Part shown: piece by piece, positions 24,924-33,226 of the stretch
Layout: each line of letters begins with the position of its first letter
Position numbering within the stretch: position 1 is the first letter of the stretch
Assembly (NCBI RefSeq): GCF_014649015.1
Contig: NZ_BMSF01000010.1
Span: forward strand, 62,001-126,000
Origin: Streptomyces narbonensis
GTDB lineage: Bacteria; Actinomycetota; Actinomycetes; Streptomycetales; Streptomycetaceae
Reading direction: 5' to 3'
Length of the DNA: 64,000 nt
Position numbers and translations under genes: made by a program
Notes under the pieces: model-generated
Database searches by the model: none
Seen by the model: the letters and a program-made list of their open reading frames with translations, nothing else
Told to the model about the DNA's origin: nothing

Positions 24924-25895
24924 CTAGAAAAGGACCCGGGCGAGGGCCTGGCGGGCCGACGTCACGCGCGGGTCGTCGGCGCCGATGACCTCGAAGAGCT
25001 CCAGGAGCCGCAGCCGCGCCGCGTCCCTGTCCTCGCCGACCGTGCGGCGCACGGTCTCCACCAGACGCCCGAAGGCGTCCTCCACATGACCGCCCACCAG
25101 GTCGAGGTCGGCGGCGGCGATCTGCGCGGCGACGTCCGACTGGTCGTCCGCCGCCTTCTTGCGCACGGCGGCGGGGTCGAGGTCCTGAACCCGGGCGAGG
25201 AGCTCGGCCTGGGCGAGGCCCAGCTTGGCCTCCGGGTGCGCCGGGTCGTCGGCGAGCACGTTCTTGTACGCCTGGACCGCGCCGGCCAGGTCACCCGCGT
25301 CGAGCGCGGACATGGCCGCTTCGAGGAGGGCGTCGTACGGGCCGACGGGGCGGGCGGCGGCGGCCGGGCCTTCGGCGTCCGCGCCCGCGTCCACGGAGAT
25401 GCCCGTGAGGCCGAAGCGCTCCTCGCCGACCATGATCAGCTGGTCGAGGGTCTCGCGGATCTGGGCCTCGGGCACCGCGCCCTGGAAGAGCGGCAGCGCC
25501 TGGCCGGCGACCACCGCGAAAACGGCCGGAATTCCCTGGATGCCGAACTGCTGCATCAGCATCTGGTTGGCGTCGACGTCGATCTTCGCGAGCAGGAAGC
25601 GGCCGTTGTACTCGACGGCCAGTCGCTCCAGGAGGGGGCCGAGCTGCTTGCAGGGCTCGCACCACTCGGCCCAGAAGTCGAGGACGACCGGCACCTCGGC
25701 GGAGCGCTGGATGACATCGCGCTCGAAGCCGGCCTCGTCGACGTCGATCACCAGGGCGGAGGGGGGCACCGCGGCGGGTCCGCCCGTCCGGGCGGCCTCG
25801 GCCCGGACCTGCTCCGCCTTGGCCTTGGCCTCTCCGGCCGCCTTCACCGCGGCGAGGTCGACGACGCCGCTCATGGACATGTTTCGGGGCTGCAT
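24924..25895 (-). CDS. CnoX/YbbN-like thioredoxin-TPR protein
   Basis: A 323-residue cytoplasmic protein. A charged Ala/Glu-rich N-terminus precedes a thioredoxin fold (about 48-155) with active site WCEPC at 78-82, Glu replacing the usual Gly, and cis-proline IQGIPAVFAV. The C-terminal half is helical and matches tetratricopeptide repeats (YDALLEAAMSALDAGDLAGA, then LAGAVQAYKNVLADDPAHPE). Such proteins act as holdases that protect clients under oxidative stress. GGAGGA lies 7 bases before ATG 25895; an earlier start at 26081 is unlikely. Single-gene transcript ended by the hairpin at 24818. Confidence 0.9.
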   Translation of the reverse strand: MQPRNMSMSGVVDLAAVKAAGEAKAKAEQVRAEAARTGGPAAVPPSALVIDVDEAGFERDVIQRSAEVPVVLDFWAEWCEPCKQLGPLLERLAVEYNGRFLLAKIDVDANQMLMQQFGIQGIPAVFAVVAGQALPLFQGAVPEAQIRETLDQLIMVGEERFGLTGISVDAGADAEGPAAAARPVGPYDALLEAAMSALDAGDLAGAVQAYKNVLADDPAHPEAKLGLAQAELLARVQDLDPAAVRKKAADDQSDVAAQIAAADLDLVGGHVEDAFGRLVETVRRTVGEDRDAARLRLLELFEVIGADDPRVTSARQALARVLF

Positions 25896-26191
25896 GCGTA
25901 CATCCTCCCCCTTCCGCGCGCGTAACCGGTAAGTCATGGCTGAACCGTGCCGCCCGTACGCCTCCCGCCGGTGTGCGAGACGCCCGGGCAACACGGTTCC
26001 TCGTCTTCGTTCCGCACCGGATCCCCACCCGGTGCGCGCCGGGTCCCCACCCGGCATCTGGTTGTCGCTCGGGCCGCTCAAAGCCTTTCGCTACAGGTCG
26101 TAGCGTAACTCTCCGGGAGGATCGGCGGGGAGGGCGCGGGAGCGATCCGCTCGGTGAACTGCCTCACATCACGCGCCTCTGGCGCCGTACC

Positions 26192-26203
26192 TACCGACGG
26201 GTA
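26192..26203 (+). promoter_or_regulatory. TACC-N4-GGTA dyad at the TetR gene start
   Basis: A short dyad overlaps the likely -10 (TATGGT, 26202-26207), 8 bases before ATG 26216. This fits autorepression by the TetR protein, but the dyad is short. Confidence 0.35.
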
Positions 26204-26215
26204 TGGTCGTCCTCC

Positions 26216-26848
26216 ATGTGCAGCAGGACCTCCCGCAACAGCCGAACCGGACGACCTCGTTCCATCGAGGCCGACACCGCCATCCTGGAGGCGACCCGCG
26301 CCGCCCTGGTCGATCTCGGCTGGTCCAAGCTCACGATGGGGGACGTCGCCGGCCGCGCCGGGGTTGCGAAGACGACCCTCTACCGCCGCTGGGCCAACAA
26401 GAACGAGCTCGTCGTGGACGCCGTCGCCGTCCTCTTCGACGAACTCGAACTGCCCGACCTGGGTTCCCTCCGGGCGGACATCGAGCACGTCGTCCTGCAG
26501 TTCGCCGCGCTCCTCGAACGCCCGGAGACCAAGACGGCCCTGATGGCGGTGGTGGCCGAGTCGACCCGCGACGCCCCGCTGCGCGAGCGCATCCGCGCCT
26601 CGATAGTCGACCGCCAGAAGCGCCTCGTCCTGGACGGCCGCCGGCGCGCGCAGCAGCGCGGCGAGCTGCCCTCGGACCGCGATCCGACCACCGTCGAGGC
26701 CACGGACGACCTGATCTTCGACGTCATCGCGGGCGCGGTCGTCCACCGCGCCCTGGTGAGCGCCGAGCCGGTCGACGGGCAGTGGGTGGCCCGCCTCTCG
26801 GCCCTCCTGGTGGGCGGCCTGGGCGCGGTGGCGACGCTCGGCGAGTGA
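26216..26848 (+). CDS. TetR-family transcriptional regulator
   Basis: A 210-residue repressor. The N-terminal helix-turn-helix is clear (TMGDVAGRAGVAKTTLYRRW, about 40-60), followed by a helical ligand-binding domain. ATG 26216 lies 8 bases after TATGGT, so it may be leaderless; earlier in-frame codons are poor. The gene is convergent with icmA, and a 15-bp hairpin separates them. It could be the repressor acting at the icmA palindrome, which is only inference from position. Confidence 0.88.
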   Translation: MCSRTSRNSRTGRPRSIEADTAILEATRAALVDLGWSKLTMGDVAGRAGVAKTTLYRRWANKNELVVDAVAVLFDELELPDLGSLRADIEHVVLQFAALLERPETKTALMAVVAESTRDAPLRERIRASIVDRQKRLVLDGRRRAQQRGELPSDRDPTTVEATDDLIFDVIAGAVVHRALVSAEPVDGQWVARLSALLVGGLGAVATLGE

Positions 26849-26905
26849 GTCCGGGGTCCGGGCGAACGGACCCGGAGTTCGTCACCTCGGCACTCGACAC
26901 GACGA

Positions 26906-26939
26906 CAGGGGCGGTACGGGAACTCCCGTACCGCCCCTG
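26906..26939. terminator. 15-bp perfect hairpin between tetR and icmA
   Basis: Positions 26906-26920 pair with 26925-26939 around an AACT loop. It lies between two convergent genes. Confidence 0.85.
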
Positions 26940-26956
26940 CTTCTTGCCCCTGCCGG

Positions 26957-28657
26957 CTAGAAGCCCGGCGGCTCCGTGTAGACGCCCCACTCGTCGCGCA
27001 GGGCGTTGCAGATCTCGCCGAGCGTGGCCTCGGCGCGTACGGCCTCCAGCATCGGGCCGATCATGTTCGACCCGTCCCGGGCCGCCGCCAGCATCGCGTC
27101 GATCGAGGCGCGGACCTTGGCGTCGTCGCGGCGCGCCTTGCGCTCGCCGAGGACGCGGACCTGCTCCCACTCGACCTCGTGGCTGACCCGCAGGATCTCC
27201 AGGTCGCCGGTGACGGAGCCGTGGTGGCAGTTGACGCCGACGACCCGCTTGTCGCCCTTCTCCAGGGACTGCTGGTACTGGAAGGCGGACTCGGCGATCT
27301 CGCCGGTGAACCAGCCGTCCTCGATGCCCCGCAGGATGCCGGAGGTGATCGGTCCGATCGGGTGCTGCCCGTCCGGGTGGGCGCGGCGGCCGCGCTCCTT
27401 GATCTGGTCGAAGATCTTCTCGGCGTCGGCCTCGATGCGGTCGGTGAGCTGCTCGACGTACCAGGAGCCGCCGAGCGGGTCGGCCACGTTGGCCACGCCC
27501 GTCTCCTCCATCAGCACCTGCTGCGTGCGCAGCGCGATCTCGGCGGCCTGCGCGCTGGGCAGCGCGAGGGTCTCGTCGAGGGCGTTGGTGTGGAGGGAGT
27601 TGGTGCCGCCGAGGACGGCGGAGAGGGCCTCGACCGCCGTACGGACGACGTTGTTGTACGGCTGCTGGGCGGTGAGGGAGACCCCGGCGGTCTGGGTGTG
27701 GAAGCGGAGCCACTGGGCCTTGTCGGTCTTGGCGCCGTACACCTCCTTCATCCAGCGCGCCCAGATGCGGCGGGCCGCGCGGAACTTGGCGATCTCCTCG
27801 AAGAAGTCGAGGTGCGCGTCGAAGAAGAAGGAGAGGCCGGGGGCGAAGACGTCGACGTCGAGGCCGCGGCTGAGCCCCAGCTCCACGTAGCCGAAGCCGT
27901 CGGCGAGGGTGTACGCGAGCTCCTGCGCGGCCGTCGCCCCGGCCTCGCGGATGTGGTAGCCGGAGACGGAGAGCGGCTTGTACGCGGGGATGCCCTGCGC
28001 GCAGTGCTCCATCAGGTCGCCGATGAGGCGCAGATGGGGCTCGGGCTCGAAGAGCCACTCCTTCTGCGCGATGTACTCCTTGAAGATGTCGGTCTGGAGC
28101 GTGCCGTTGAGCACGGCCGGGTCGACGCCCTGGCGCTCGGCGGCGACCAGGTACATGCAGAAGGCGGGCACGGCGGGCCCGGAGATCGTCATCGAGGTGG
28201 TGACGTCGCCGAGCGGGATGTCCTTGAAGAGGACCTCCATGTCGGCGGCGGAGTCGATGGCGACGCCGCAGTGGCCGACCTCGCCGAGCGCCTTCGGGTC
28301 GTCGGAGTCGCGGCCCATGAGGGTCGGCATGTCGAAGGCGACGGAGAGGCCGCCACCGCCGGCCTCCAGGATCATCTTGTACCGCTCGTTGGTCTGCTCG
28401 GCGTTGCCGAAGCCCGCGAACTGGCGGATGGTCCAGGTACGGCCCCGGTAGCCGGTCGCGTGGAGTCCGCGGGTGTAGGGGTACTCACCGGGCCAGCCGA
28501 TGCGCTCGAACCCCTCGTAGGCGTCGCCGGGCCGGGGCCCGTAGACGGGCTCCACGGCGTCGCCGGAGAGCGTGGTGAAGTCGGCGTCCCGCTTGCGGGC
28601 CTTGTCGTAACGGGCCTGCCAGCGACGGCGGCCTTCCTCGATGGCGTCAGCGTCCAT
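26957..28657 (-). CDS. icmA: Isobutyryl-CoA mutase large subunit
   Basis: A 566-residue substrate-binding subunit of a B12-dependent acyl-CoA mutase. It converts n-butyryl-CoA and isobutyryl-CoA, together with a separate cobalamin-binding small subunit. By direct count, residue 80 is Phe (TIRQFAGF) and residue 198 is Gln (YIAQKEW). These are the IcmA residues; methylmalonyl-CoA mutase has Tyr and Arg there. The length also equals that of known IcmA, and no C-terminal B12 domain is present. ATG 28657 lies just after a -10-like TAAATT with no ribosome site, so it is probably leaderless. A perfect 24-bp palindrome overlaps the promoter. Confidence 0.93.
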   Translation of the reverse strand: MDADAIEEGRRRWQARYDKARKRDADFTTLSGDAVEPVYGPRPGDAYEGFERIGWPGEYPYTRGLHATGYRGRTWTIRQFAGFGNAEQTNERYKMILEAGGGGLSVAFDMPTLMGRDSDDPKALGEVGHCGVAIDSAADMEVLFKDIPLGDVTTSMTISGPAVPAFCMYLVAAERQGVDPAVLNGTLQTDIFKEYIAQKEWLFEPEPHLRLIGDLMEHCAQGIPAYKPLSVSGYHIREAGATAAQELAYTLADGFGYVELGLSRGLDVDVFAPGLSFFFDAHLDFFEEIAKFRAARRIWARWMKEVYGAKTDKAQWLRFHTQTAGVSLTAQQPYNNVVRTAVEALSAVLGGTNSLHTNALDETLALPSAQAAEIALRTQQVLMEETGVANVADPLGGSWYVEQLTDRIEADAEKIFDQIKERGRRAHPDGQHPIGPITSGILRGIEDGWFTGEIAESAFQYQQSLEKGDKRVVGVNCHHGSVTGDLEILRVSHEVEWEQVRVLGERKARRDDAKVRASIDAMLAAARDGSNMIGPMLEAVRAEATLGEICNALRDEWGVYTEPPGF

Positions 28658-28664
28658 GACTCGA

Positions 28665-28688
28665 ATTTACTAGGACGTCCTAGTAAAT
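28665..28688. promoter_or_regulatory. 24-bp perfect palindrome over the icmA promoter
   Basis: ATTTACTAGGAC is followed directly by its exact reverse complement. On the minus strand TCGACA, an 18-base spacer and TAAATT frame a promoter largely covered by this dyad, 7 bases from the icmA ATG. This is the layout of a repressor operator. Confidence 0.75.
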
Positions 28689-28699
28689 GTCGATGGCAA

Positions 28700-28723
28700 A
28701 CCTCCGCACATACGTGCGGAGGT
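28700..28723 (-). terminator. 10-bp hairpin after the DUF3817 gene
   Basis: Positions 28700-28709 pair with 28714-28723 around ATAC. It starts 5 bases past the minus-strand stop, insulating icmA from upstream transcription. Confidence 0.75.
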
Positions 28724-28728
28724 GGGGG

Positions 28729-29061
28729 TCAGGCCTTGACCGGCTCCGGCTGCACGCCGCTGACCAGCGGCAACGTCTCGCGGACGACCTTGCGCTCCAC
28801 GAAGAACGCGGCGAAGGGAATCGTTCCGGACAGCAGCACCCAGAGGAGCTTGCCGAAGGGCCACTTCGCCTTCGAGCCCAGATCGAAGGCGAAGACCAGG
28901 TAGATGATGTAGAGGATGCCGTGGGCCTGGGAGACCATGAAGGTCACGTCCTCGCCCTTGTCGAACCCGTACTTGAAGATCATGCAGGTGCAGAGCACGA
29001 GCAGCATGACGGCCGTCACGTAGGACATGACGCGGTAGCGGGTCAGCACACTGGATTTCAT
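28729..29061 (-). CDS. DUF3817 small membrane protein
   Basis: A 110-residue integral membrane protein of the DUF3817 (YdzA-like) family. Three to four hydrophobic helices include YVTAVMLLVLCTCMIFKYGF and HGILYIIYLVFAFDL, and the terminal signature GTIPFAAFFVERK is present. It lies 43 bases downstream of the MarR gene and reads in the same direction, so the two probably form an operon. A paralogue occurs at 39666-40031. Function unknown. Confidence 0.85.
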   Translation of the reverse strand: MKSSVLTRYRVMSYVTAVMLLVLCTCMIFKYGFDKGEDVTFMVSQAHGILYIIYLVFAFDLGSKAKWPFGKLLWVLLSGTIPFAAFFVERKVVRETLPLVSGVQPEPVKA

Positions 29062-29104
29062 GCCGTCGAGCGTAACGGCACGTTCCGGGCGATCTTCGCG
29101 CGGG

Positions 29105-29614
29105 TCAGCTCTCGTCGAAATCGTGCGCGCTGACCCGCAGCGGGCGCAGCATCGCGAAGATCTCGCCGCACTCCTCGGCGTCGTACGTGCCGAGGCCGAA
29201 CTCCATCTCCATCAGGTCGCGGGTCGCGGCCTCGACCACCTCGCGCCCCTTCTCGGTGATGGTCGCGAGGGTGCCGCGGCCGTCGTTGGGGTTCGGCCGC
29301 TTGGCGACCAGGCCGGACTTCACGAGCCGGTCGACCGTGTTCGTCACCGAGGTGGGGTGCACCATCAGCCGCTCGCCGATCTTGGACATCGGCAGCTCGC
29401 CCGCCTTGGAGAAGGTGAGCAGGACCAGGGCCTCGTAGCGCGCGAAGGTCAGCCCGTACGGCTTGACGACGGCGTCGACCTCCGCGAGGAGGATCTGATG
29501 GGCGCGCATGATCGAGGTGATCGCGGCCATCGACGGGACCGGGCCCCAGCGCTTCTGCCACAGTTCGTCGGCGCGGGCGATGGGATCGAAGGGGAGACTG
29601 AGCGGCTTCGGCAC
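29105..29614 (-). CDS. MarR-family regulator (SCO5413-like)
   Basis: A 169-residue winged-helix dimer. The DNA-binding region runs around ELPMSKIGERLMVHPTSVTN, with the wing near KRPNPNDGRGTL. The start is GTG at 29614, with an AAGG site about 8 bases upstream. By position it corresponds, as I recall, to S. coelicolor SCO5413, a MarR protein with a known structure. It leads the MarR-DUF3817 pair; its effector is not visible from sequence. Confidence 0.87.
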   Translation of the reverse strand: MPKPLSLPFDPIARADELWQKRWGPVPSMAAITSIMRAHQILLAEVDAVVKPYGLTFARYEALVLLTFSKAGELPMSKIGERLMVHPTSVTNTVDRLVKSGLVAKRPNPNDGRGTLATITEKGREVVEAATRDLMEMEFGLGTYDAEECGEIFAMLRPLRVSAHDFDES

Positions 29615-29656
29615 GCGTCGACCTTACCCATGGGGAACTTGACGGTCAGCCCCGTC

Positions 29657-30952
29657 TCAATTCTCGGTCGCCCCGGAGGCCCGCAGCTCCACCGCGGCGG
29701 CGAGCAGACAGAGCGTGCCGACGACGCCCGTGCCCGCGACGACCGTGTGCACGGGAGCGAACTCGGCCGCGATCCCGGCCCCCGCCATGCCGACGCCCTG
29801 GACGGTCATCATGCCCGCCGTCATCAGGGTCATGGCCCTCCCCCGCTGCTCCTCCGGGACGGCGGCGACGAACCAGGCGTCGAGGCCGAGGGTGTACGCG
29901 CCGGTGGCGCCCGCCAGGAGGAGCGCGACGACCGCGAGGGCGAGGCCGGGCTCGGGGGCGTAGAGGAGATAGGGGAGGACACCGGTCACCGCGAGCGGGA
30001 GCACGATCCGGGAGCGGGCCGCCGCACCGAGGAGGGACCCGGCGAGGAGCTCGCCCGCGATGGTGCCGACGGGCAGCGCGCACATGAGGAGGCCGAGGGC
30101 GGCGGTGGAGACGCCGATCTCGTCGGCGTAGGGCGCGGCGAGGGCCTCCGGTACGACGGCGAAGAGCGGCGGCACCCAGAACATCAGCATCAGGGCGCGC
30201 ACCCGCCGGTTCCGCAGCACGGCCCAGGTGCCGGAGAGCCCGCTCGCGGCGGACTTCCCGGCGGCGCGGGCGGGCCGGCGGACGGTGCCGACGCGCAGCA
30301 GCAGCGCCGAGACGAGGAAGGTGCCGGCGGTGACGGCGAGGGCGCCGCGCGGCGGGACGGCGGTGAGGAGGACGCCGCCGACGGCGAAGCCGGTGAGGAG
30401 GGCGCTCTGGGAGACGATCCGCAGGAGGGAGCGGCCGAGGACGAAGAGGTCGCCCTCGCCGAGGACGTCGGCGAGGGTCGCCATGCGGGTGCCGTTGAAG
30501 ACCGGGGAGACGACGGCGATGGCGCAGCGCAGGGCCAGGAGGACGGCGACGGGGGTCGCGGGGACGACCATCACGGCGACGCAGACGGCGCAGACGAGGT
30601 CGCAGGCGACGAGGATCCGGCGGGGCGGGAGGCGGTCGGTGAGGCCGGCGAGGAGGGTGCCGCCGAGGAGGTAGGGGAGGAAGCCGAGGGCGAAGGTGAG
30701 GGAGGAGAGGAGTGGGGAGCGGGTGAGGTCGTAGACGAGCACGGTGAGGGCGAGCTCGCTGACGACGACCCCGAGCAGCGAGAAGAGGTGCGCCACGAAG
30801 ACGAACCGGAACTCCCGCACCCGGAAAACGGCCCGGTATCCGGGGCGGCCGACCCCGGCGGGGGCGGGGGCGGGGGCGGGGGCCTGGGCGAGCGCCGGGG
30901 CGGGGGCCGGGGCGGGGGCCGGGGGTGGGTGCGGGGAGTCGTGCTTCGGCAT
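29657..30952 (-). CDS. MFS transporter with Pro-Ala N-terminal tail
   Basis: A 431-residue major facilitator protein with about twelve hydrophobic helices, the first at FVFVAHLFSLLGVVVSELAL. The cytoplasmic-loop motif LAGLTDRLPPRR is the MFS signature. It resembles drug or macrolide exporters of the DHA3 type. The first 35 residues are an unusual Pro-Ala dipeptide repeat (PAPAPAPAPALAQAPAPAPA), coded by a near-monotonous GGGGGC tract on the plus strand. It is divergent from the ArsR-like gene at 31071 and ends 42 bases before the MarR gene. Confidence 0.87.
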   Translation of the reverse strand: MPKHDSPHPPPAPAPAPAPALAQAPAPAPAPAGVGRPGYRAVFRVREFRFVFVAHLFSLLGVVVSELALTVLVYDLTRSPLLSSLTFALGFLPYLLGGTLLAGLTDRLPPRRILVACDLVCAVCVAVMVVPATPVAVLLALRCAIAVVSPVFNGTRMATLADVLGEGDLFVLGRSLLRIVSQSALLTGFAVGGVLLTAVPPRGALAVTAGTFLVSALLLRVGTVRRPARAAGKSAASGLSGTWAVLRNRRVRALMLMFWVPPLFAVVPEALAAPYADEIGVSTAALGLLMCALPVGTIAGELLAGSLLGAAARSRIVLPLAVTGVLPYLLYAPEPGLALAVVALLLAGATGAYTLGLDAWFVAAVPEEQRGRAMTLMTAGMMTVQGVGMAGAGIAAEFAPVHTVVAGTGVVGTLCLLAAAVELRASGATEN

Positions 30953-31070
30953 GGCGGCAGCGTGCCGCCGGGCAGGGTCCCAGCCCTAGACTTTCGGCTC
31001 CACACGAATGTTCCGGACCGAAGGCTCCGCTGTCACGGACCGAAGGCTCCGCGTCCCAGGGGAGGTGCCC

Positions 31071-32063
31071 GTGCCGTACCACCTGCGCTTCGGCGAGGCC
31101 GACCCGCTGCGGATCCGGTTCGCGATCTCGCCGCTCTGGGAGACGCACTCCGCCGTCCGGGTCCTCGCCCGGCCCGGGAAGCAGAGCTACCACCTGCCGT
31201 GGCTGCGGCGGATCGCGGGCGCCGCGCGGGGGCTCGACCTCGGGCCGCTCCAGCTCCTCATGCCGCTCCGCGGGCACAGCCCCGACTTCCTGTACCCGCC
31301 GCCGCTCGGGCCCGCCGCCACCTTCGACGAGGAGATCGCCGCCGTACGGGAGACCGACCCGGCCCTCGTGCTCGACGACTTCGAGCGGGCTCTCGCCGAG
31401 ACGCCGGGAGCGGCCGACACGGACGAGGGGCGGCGGCTGCTTGCCGATCCGTCCGACGGGCTGCGGCGCCTGACCGTTCTGCTGGAGGAGGCCTGGGAGG
31501 CGCTCGTCGCCCCCGAGTGGCCCCGGCTGCGGGCGCTCCTGGAGGCGGACGTCGCGTACCACTCGCGCCGGCTCGCCGAGGGCGGGCTCGAACGGCTCCT
31601 GAGCGAGCTGCACCCGGCCTTCGCCTGGGCCGCCGAGACCGCCACCCTCCAGGTCGCCTACGCCGGGGAGCACGACCGCCCGCTGGACGGGCAGGGGCTC
31701 GTCCTGATGCCTTCGGTCTTCACGTGGCCCGATGTGGTGAGCGGCTTCGATCCGCCGTGGCAGCCGACCGTGGTCTACCCGGCGCGCGGGATCGGCGGAC
31801 TGTGGGCCGCGCCCCAAAGCCGTACGCCCGAGGTGCTCGCCCGGCTGCTCGGCCGCGCCCGGGCGGACGTCCTGTGCGCCCTGGACGAGCCGACCGGGAC
31901 GACGGCGCTCGCGCACCGGCTGGGCCTCGCACCCTCGTCGGTCTCCGCGCATCTGTCGGTGCTGCGGGACGCGGGGCTGCTGGCCTCCCGGCGGTACGGC
32001 CACCAGGTGCTGTACGAGCGGACGCCGTTGGGGATAGCGGTGTCGCAGCCCGGAACCGACTGA
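31071..32063 (+). CDS. DUF5937/ArsR-type winged-helix regulator
   Basis: A 330-residue protein. The long N-terminal part (1-230) matches the DUF5937 type, and the last 70 residues are an ArsR helix-turn-helix (TTALAHRLGLAPSSVSAHL followed by RDAGLLASRRYGHQVLY). GTG 31071 was chosen because GGAGG lies 5 bases upstream. It is divergent from the MFS transporter, so it probably controls that gene; such pairs are common in Streptomyces. The three ArsR metal-binding cysteines are not present. Confidence 0.85.
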   Translation: MPYHLRFGEADPLRIRFAISPLWETHSAVRVLARPGKQSYHLPWLRRIAGAARGLDLGPLQLLMPLRGHSPDFLYPPPLGPAATFDEEIAAVRETDPALVLDDFERALAETPGAADTDEGRRLLADPSDGLRRLTVLLEEAWEALVAPEWPRLRALLEADVAYHSRRLAEGGLERLLSELHPAFAWAAETATLQVAYAGEHDRPLDGQGLVLMPSVFTWPDVVSGFDPPWQPTVVYPARGIGGLWAAPQSRTPEVLARLLGRARADVLCALDEPTGTTALAHRLGLAPSSVSAHLSVLRDAGLLASRRYGHQVLYERTPLGIAVSQPGTD

Positions 32064-32155
32064 CCGACATGTCACGATGGCGCCGATTACCCGGAACAGC
32101 CGTGCGCCGTCACGCGAAGTCATGCACCGTCCTGAACCCCGTACCCGTACGCCCC

Positions 32156-32179
32156 GCCGTACCGCCGTACCGCCGTACC
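32156..32179 (+). repeat. Three GCCGTACC octamers upstream of cslZ
   Basis: Perfect 8-bp direct repeats at 32156, 32164 and 32172 lie 16 bases before the cslZ start. They may be a regulatory direct repeat or simple slippage. Confidence 0.7.
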
Positions 32180-32195
32180 CGACCCTGGGGGCCGG

Positions 32196-33212
32196 ATGTC
32201 CCGCCGCACCGTCACCGCCGCCGCCCTGGCCCTCGTCTCCGCTCTGCTCCTGACCGGATGCACAGCGGACGAGCCCCCGAGGACCCCGGTCGGCCCGCCG
32301 TCCGGGCGCAGCGAGGCGCCGGCCCCCTCGGGCGGCTCGCCCTTCTGGGTCGACCCGGAGAGCGACGCGGCGAAGCAGGTCAGGGAGTACGAGGCCCAGG
32401 GCAGGACCGAGGACGCGAGGATCCTCAGGCGGATCGCGGAGCGGCCGGTCGCGGAATGGCCCGCCGGGGACGACCCCGTCCCCGAGGTGACGCGCGCGGT
32501 CCGGGGCGCGGCGCCGGAGGGCCGGACGCCGGTCTTCGTCGCGTACAACATCCCCCACCGCGACTGCGGGATGTACTCGGCGGGCGGCTCGCACGACGCC
32601 CAGGCCTACCGGAGCTGGGTCGACTCCTTCGCGTCCGCGATCGGCGACTCCCCCGCGATCGTCGTCCTGGAACCGGACGCGGTGCCGCACATCGTGGACG
32701 GCTGCACCCCGGGCCAGTACCACGACGAGCGCTACGAGCTGCTCGCCGGGGCGATCCAGCGGCTCAAGCGGCAGCCGCGCACCCGGGTCTATCTGGACGC
32801 GGGCAATCCGGCGTGGATCGACGACCCGGGCAAGCTGGTGGAGCCGCTGCGCCGGGCGGGTGTCGCCCGCGCGGACGGCTTCTCGCTGAACGTCTCCAAC
32901 TTCCAGACGAACGACACGGTGAAGGGCTTCGGCTCGACGCTGTCGGGGCTGCTCGGCGGCATCCACTTCACGGTGGACACCAGCCGGAACGGCGACGGCC
33001 CCCTCCCGGGCGACCGGGCGGAGGCCTGGTGCAATCCGCCGGGCCGGGCCCTCGGCGTACCGCCGACGGACCGGACCGGGGACAAGCTGGTCGACGCGTA
33101 CCTGTGGATCAAGCGCCCCGGCGACTCGGACGGTCAGTGCCGGGGCGGCCCGGCCGCCGGGACGTGGTGGCCGGAGTACGCGCTGGGCCTGGCCCGCAGG
33201 GCGAAGGCCTGA
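32196..33212 (+). CDS. cslZ: GH6-family lipoprotein endoglucanase-like, CslZ
   Basis: A 338-residue secreted lipoprotein. The signal peptide ends in lipobox LLTGC, with lipidated Cys22. The glycoside hydrolase family 6 body shows YNIPHRDCGMYSAGG, the catalytic-acid motif VVLEPDAVPH and VYLDAGNPAWI. It would hydrolyse beta-1,4 glucan outside the membrane. Convergent with glxA and cslA, it forms the csl locus of hyphal-tip glycan synthesis; CslZ is thought to trim that glycan. ATG 32196 gives a standard signal peptide; the ribosome site (GGGGGCCGG) is weak. Confidence 0.88.
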   Translation: MSRRTVTAAALALVSALLLTGCTADEPPRTPVGPPSGRSEAPAPSGGSPFWVDPESDAAKQVREYEAQGRTEDARILRRIAERPVAEWPAGDDPVPEVTRAVRGAAPEGRTPVFVAYNIPHRDCGMYSAGGSHDAQAYRSWVDSFASAIGDSPAIVVLEPDAVPHIVDGCTPGQYHDERYELLAGAIQRLKRQPRTRVYLDAGNPAWIDDPGKLVEPLRRAGVARADGFSLNVSNFQTNDTVKGFGSTLSGLLGGIHFTVDTSRNGDGPLPGDRAEAWCNPPGRALGVPPTDRTGDKLVDAYLWIKRPGDSDGQCRGGPAAGTWWPEYALGLARRAKA

Positions 33213-33226
33213 GGACTTCGGCGTCG

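Noticed and set aside
26957-28657. Methylmalonyl-CoA mutase subunit
   Set aside because: Residues 80 and 198 are Phe and Gln and there is no B12-binding domain; this is the IcmA pattern.
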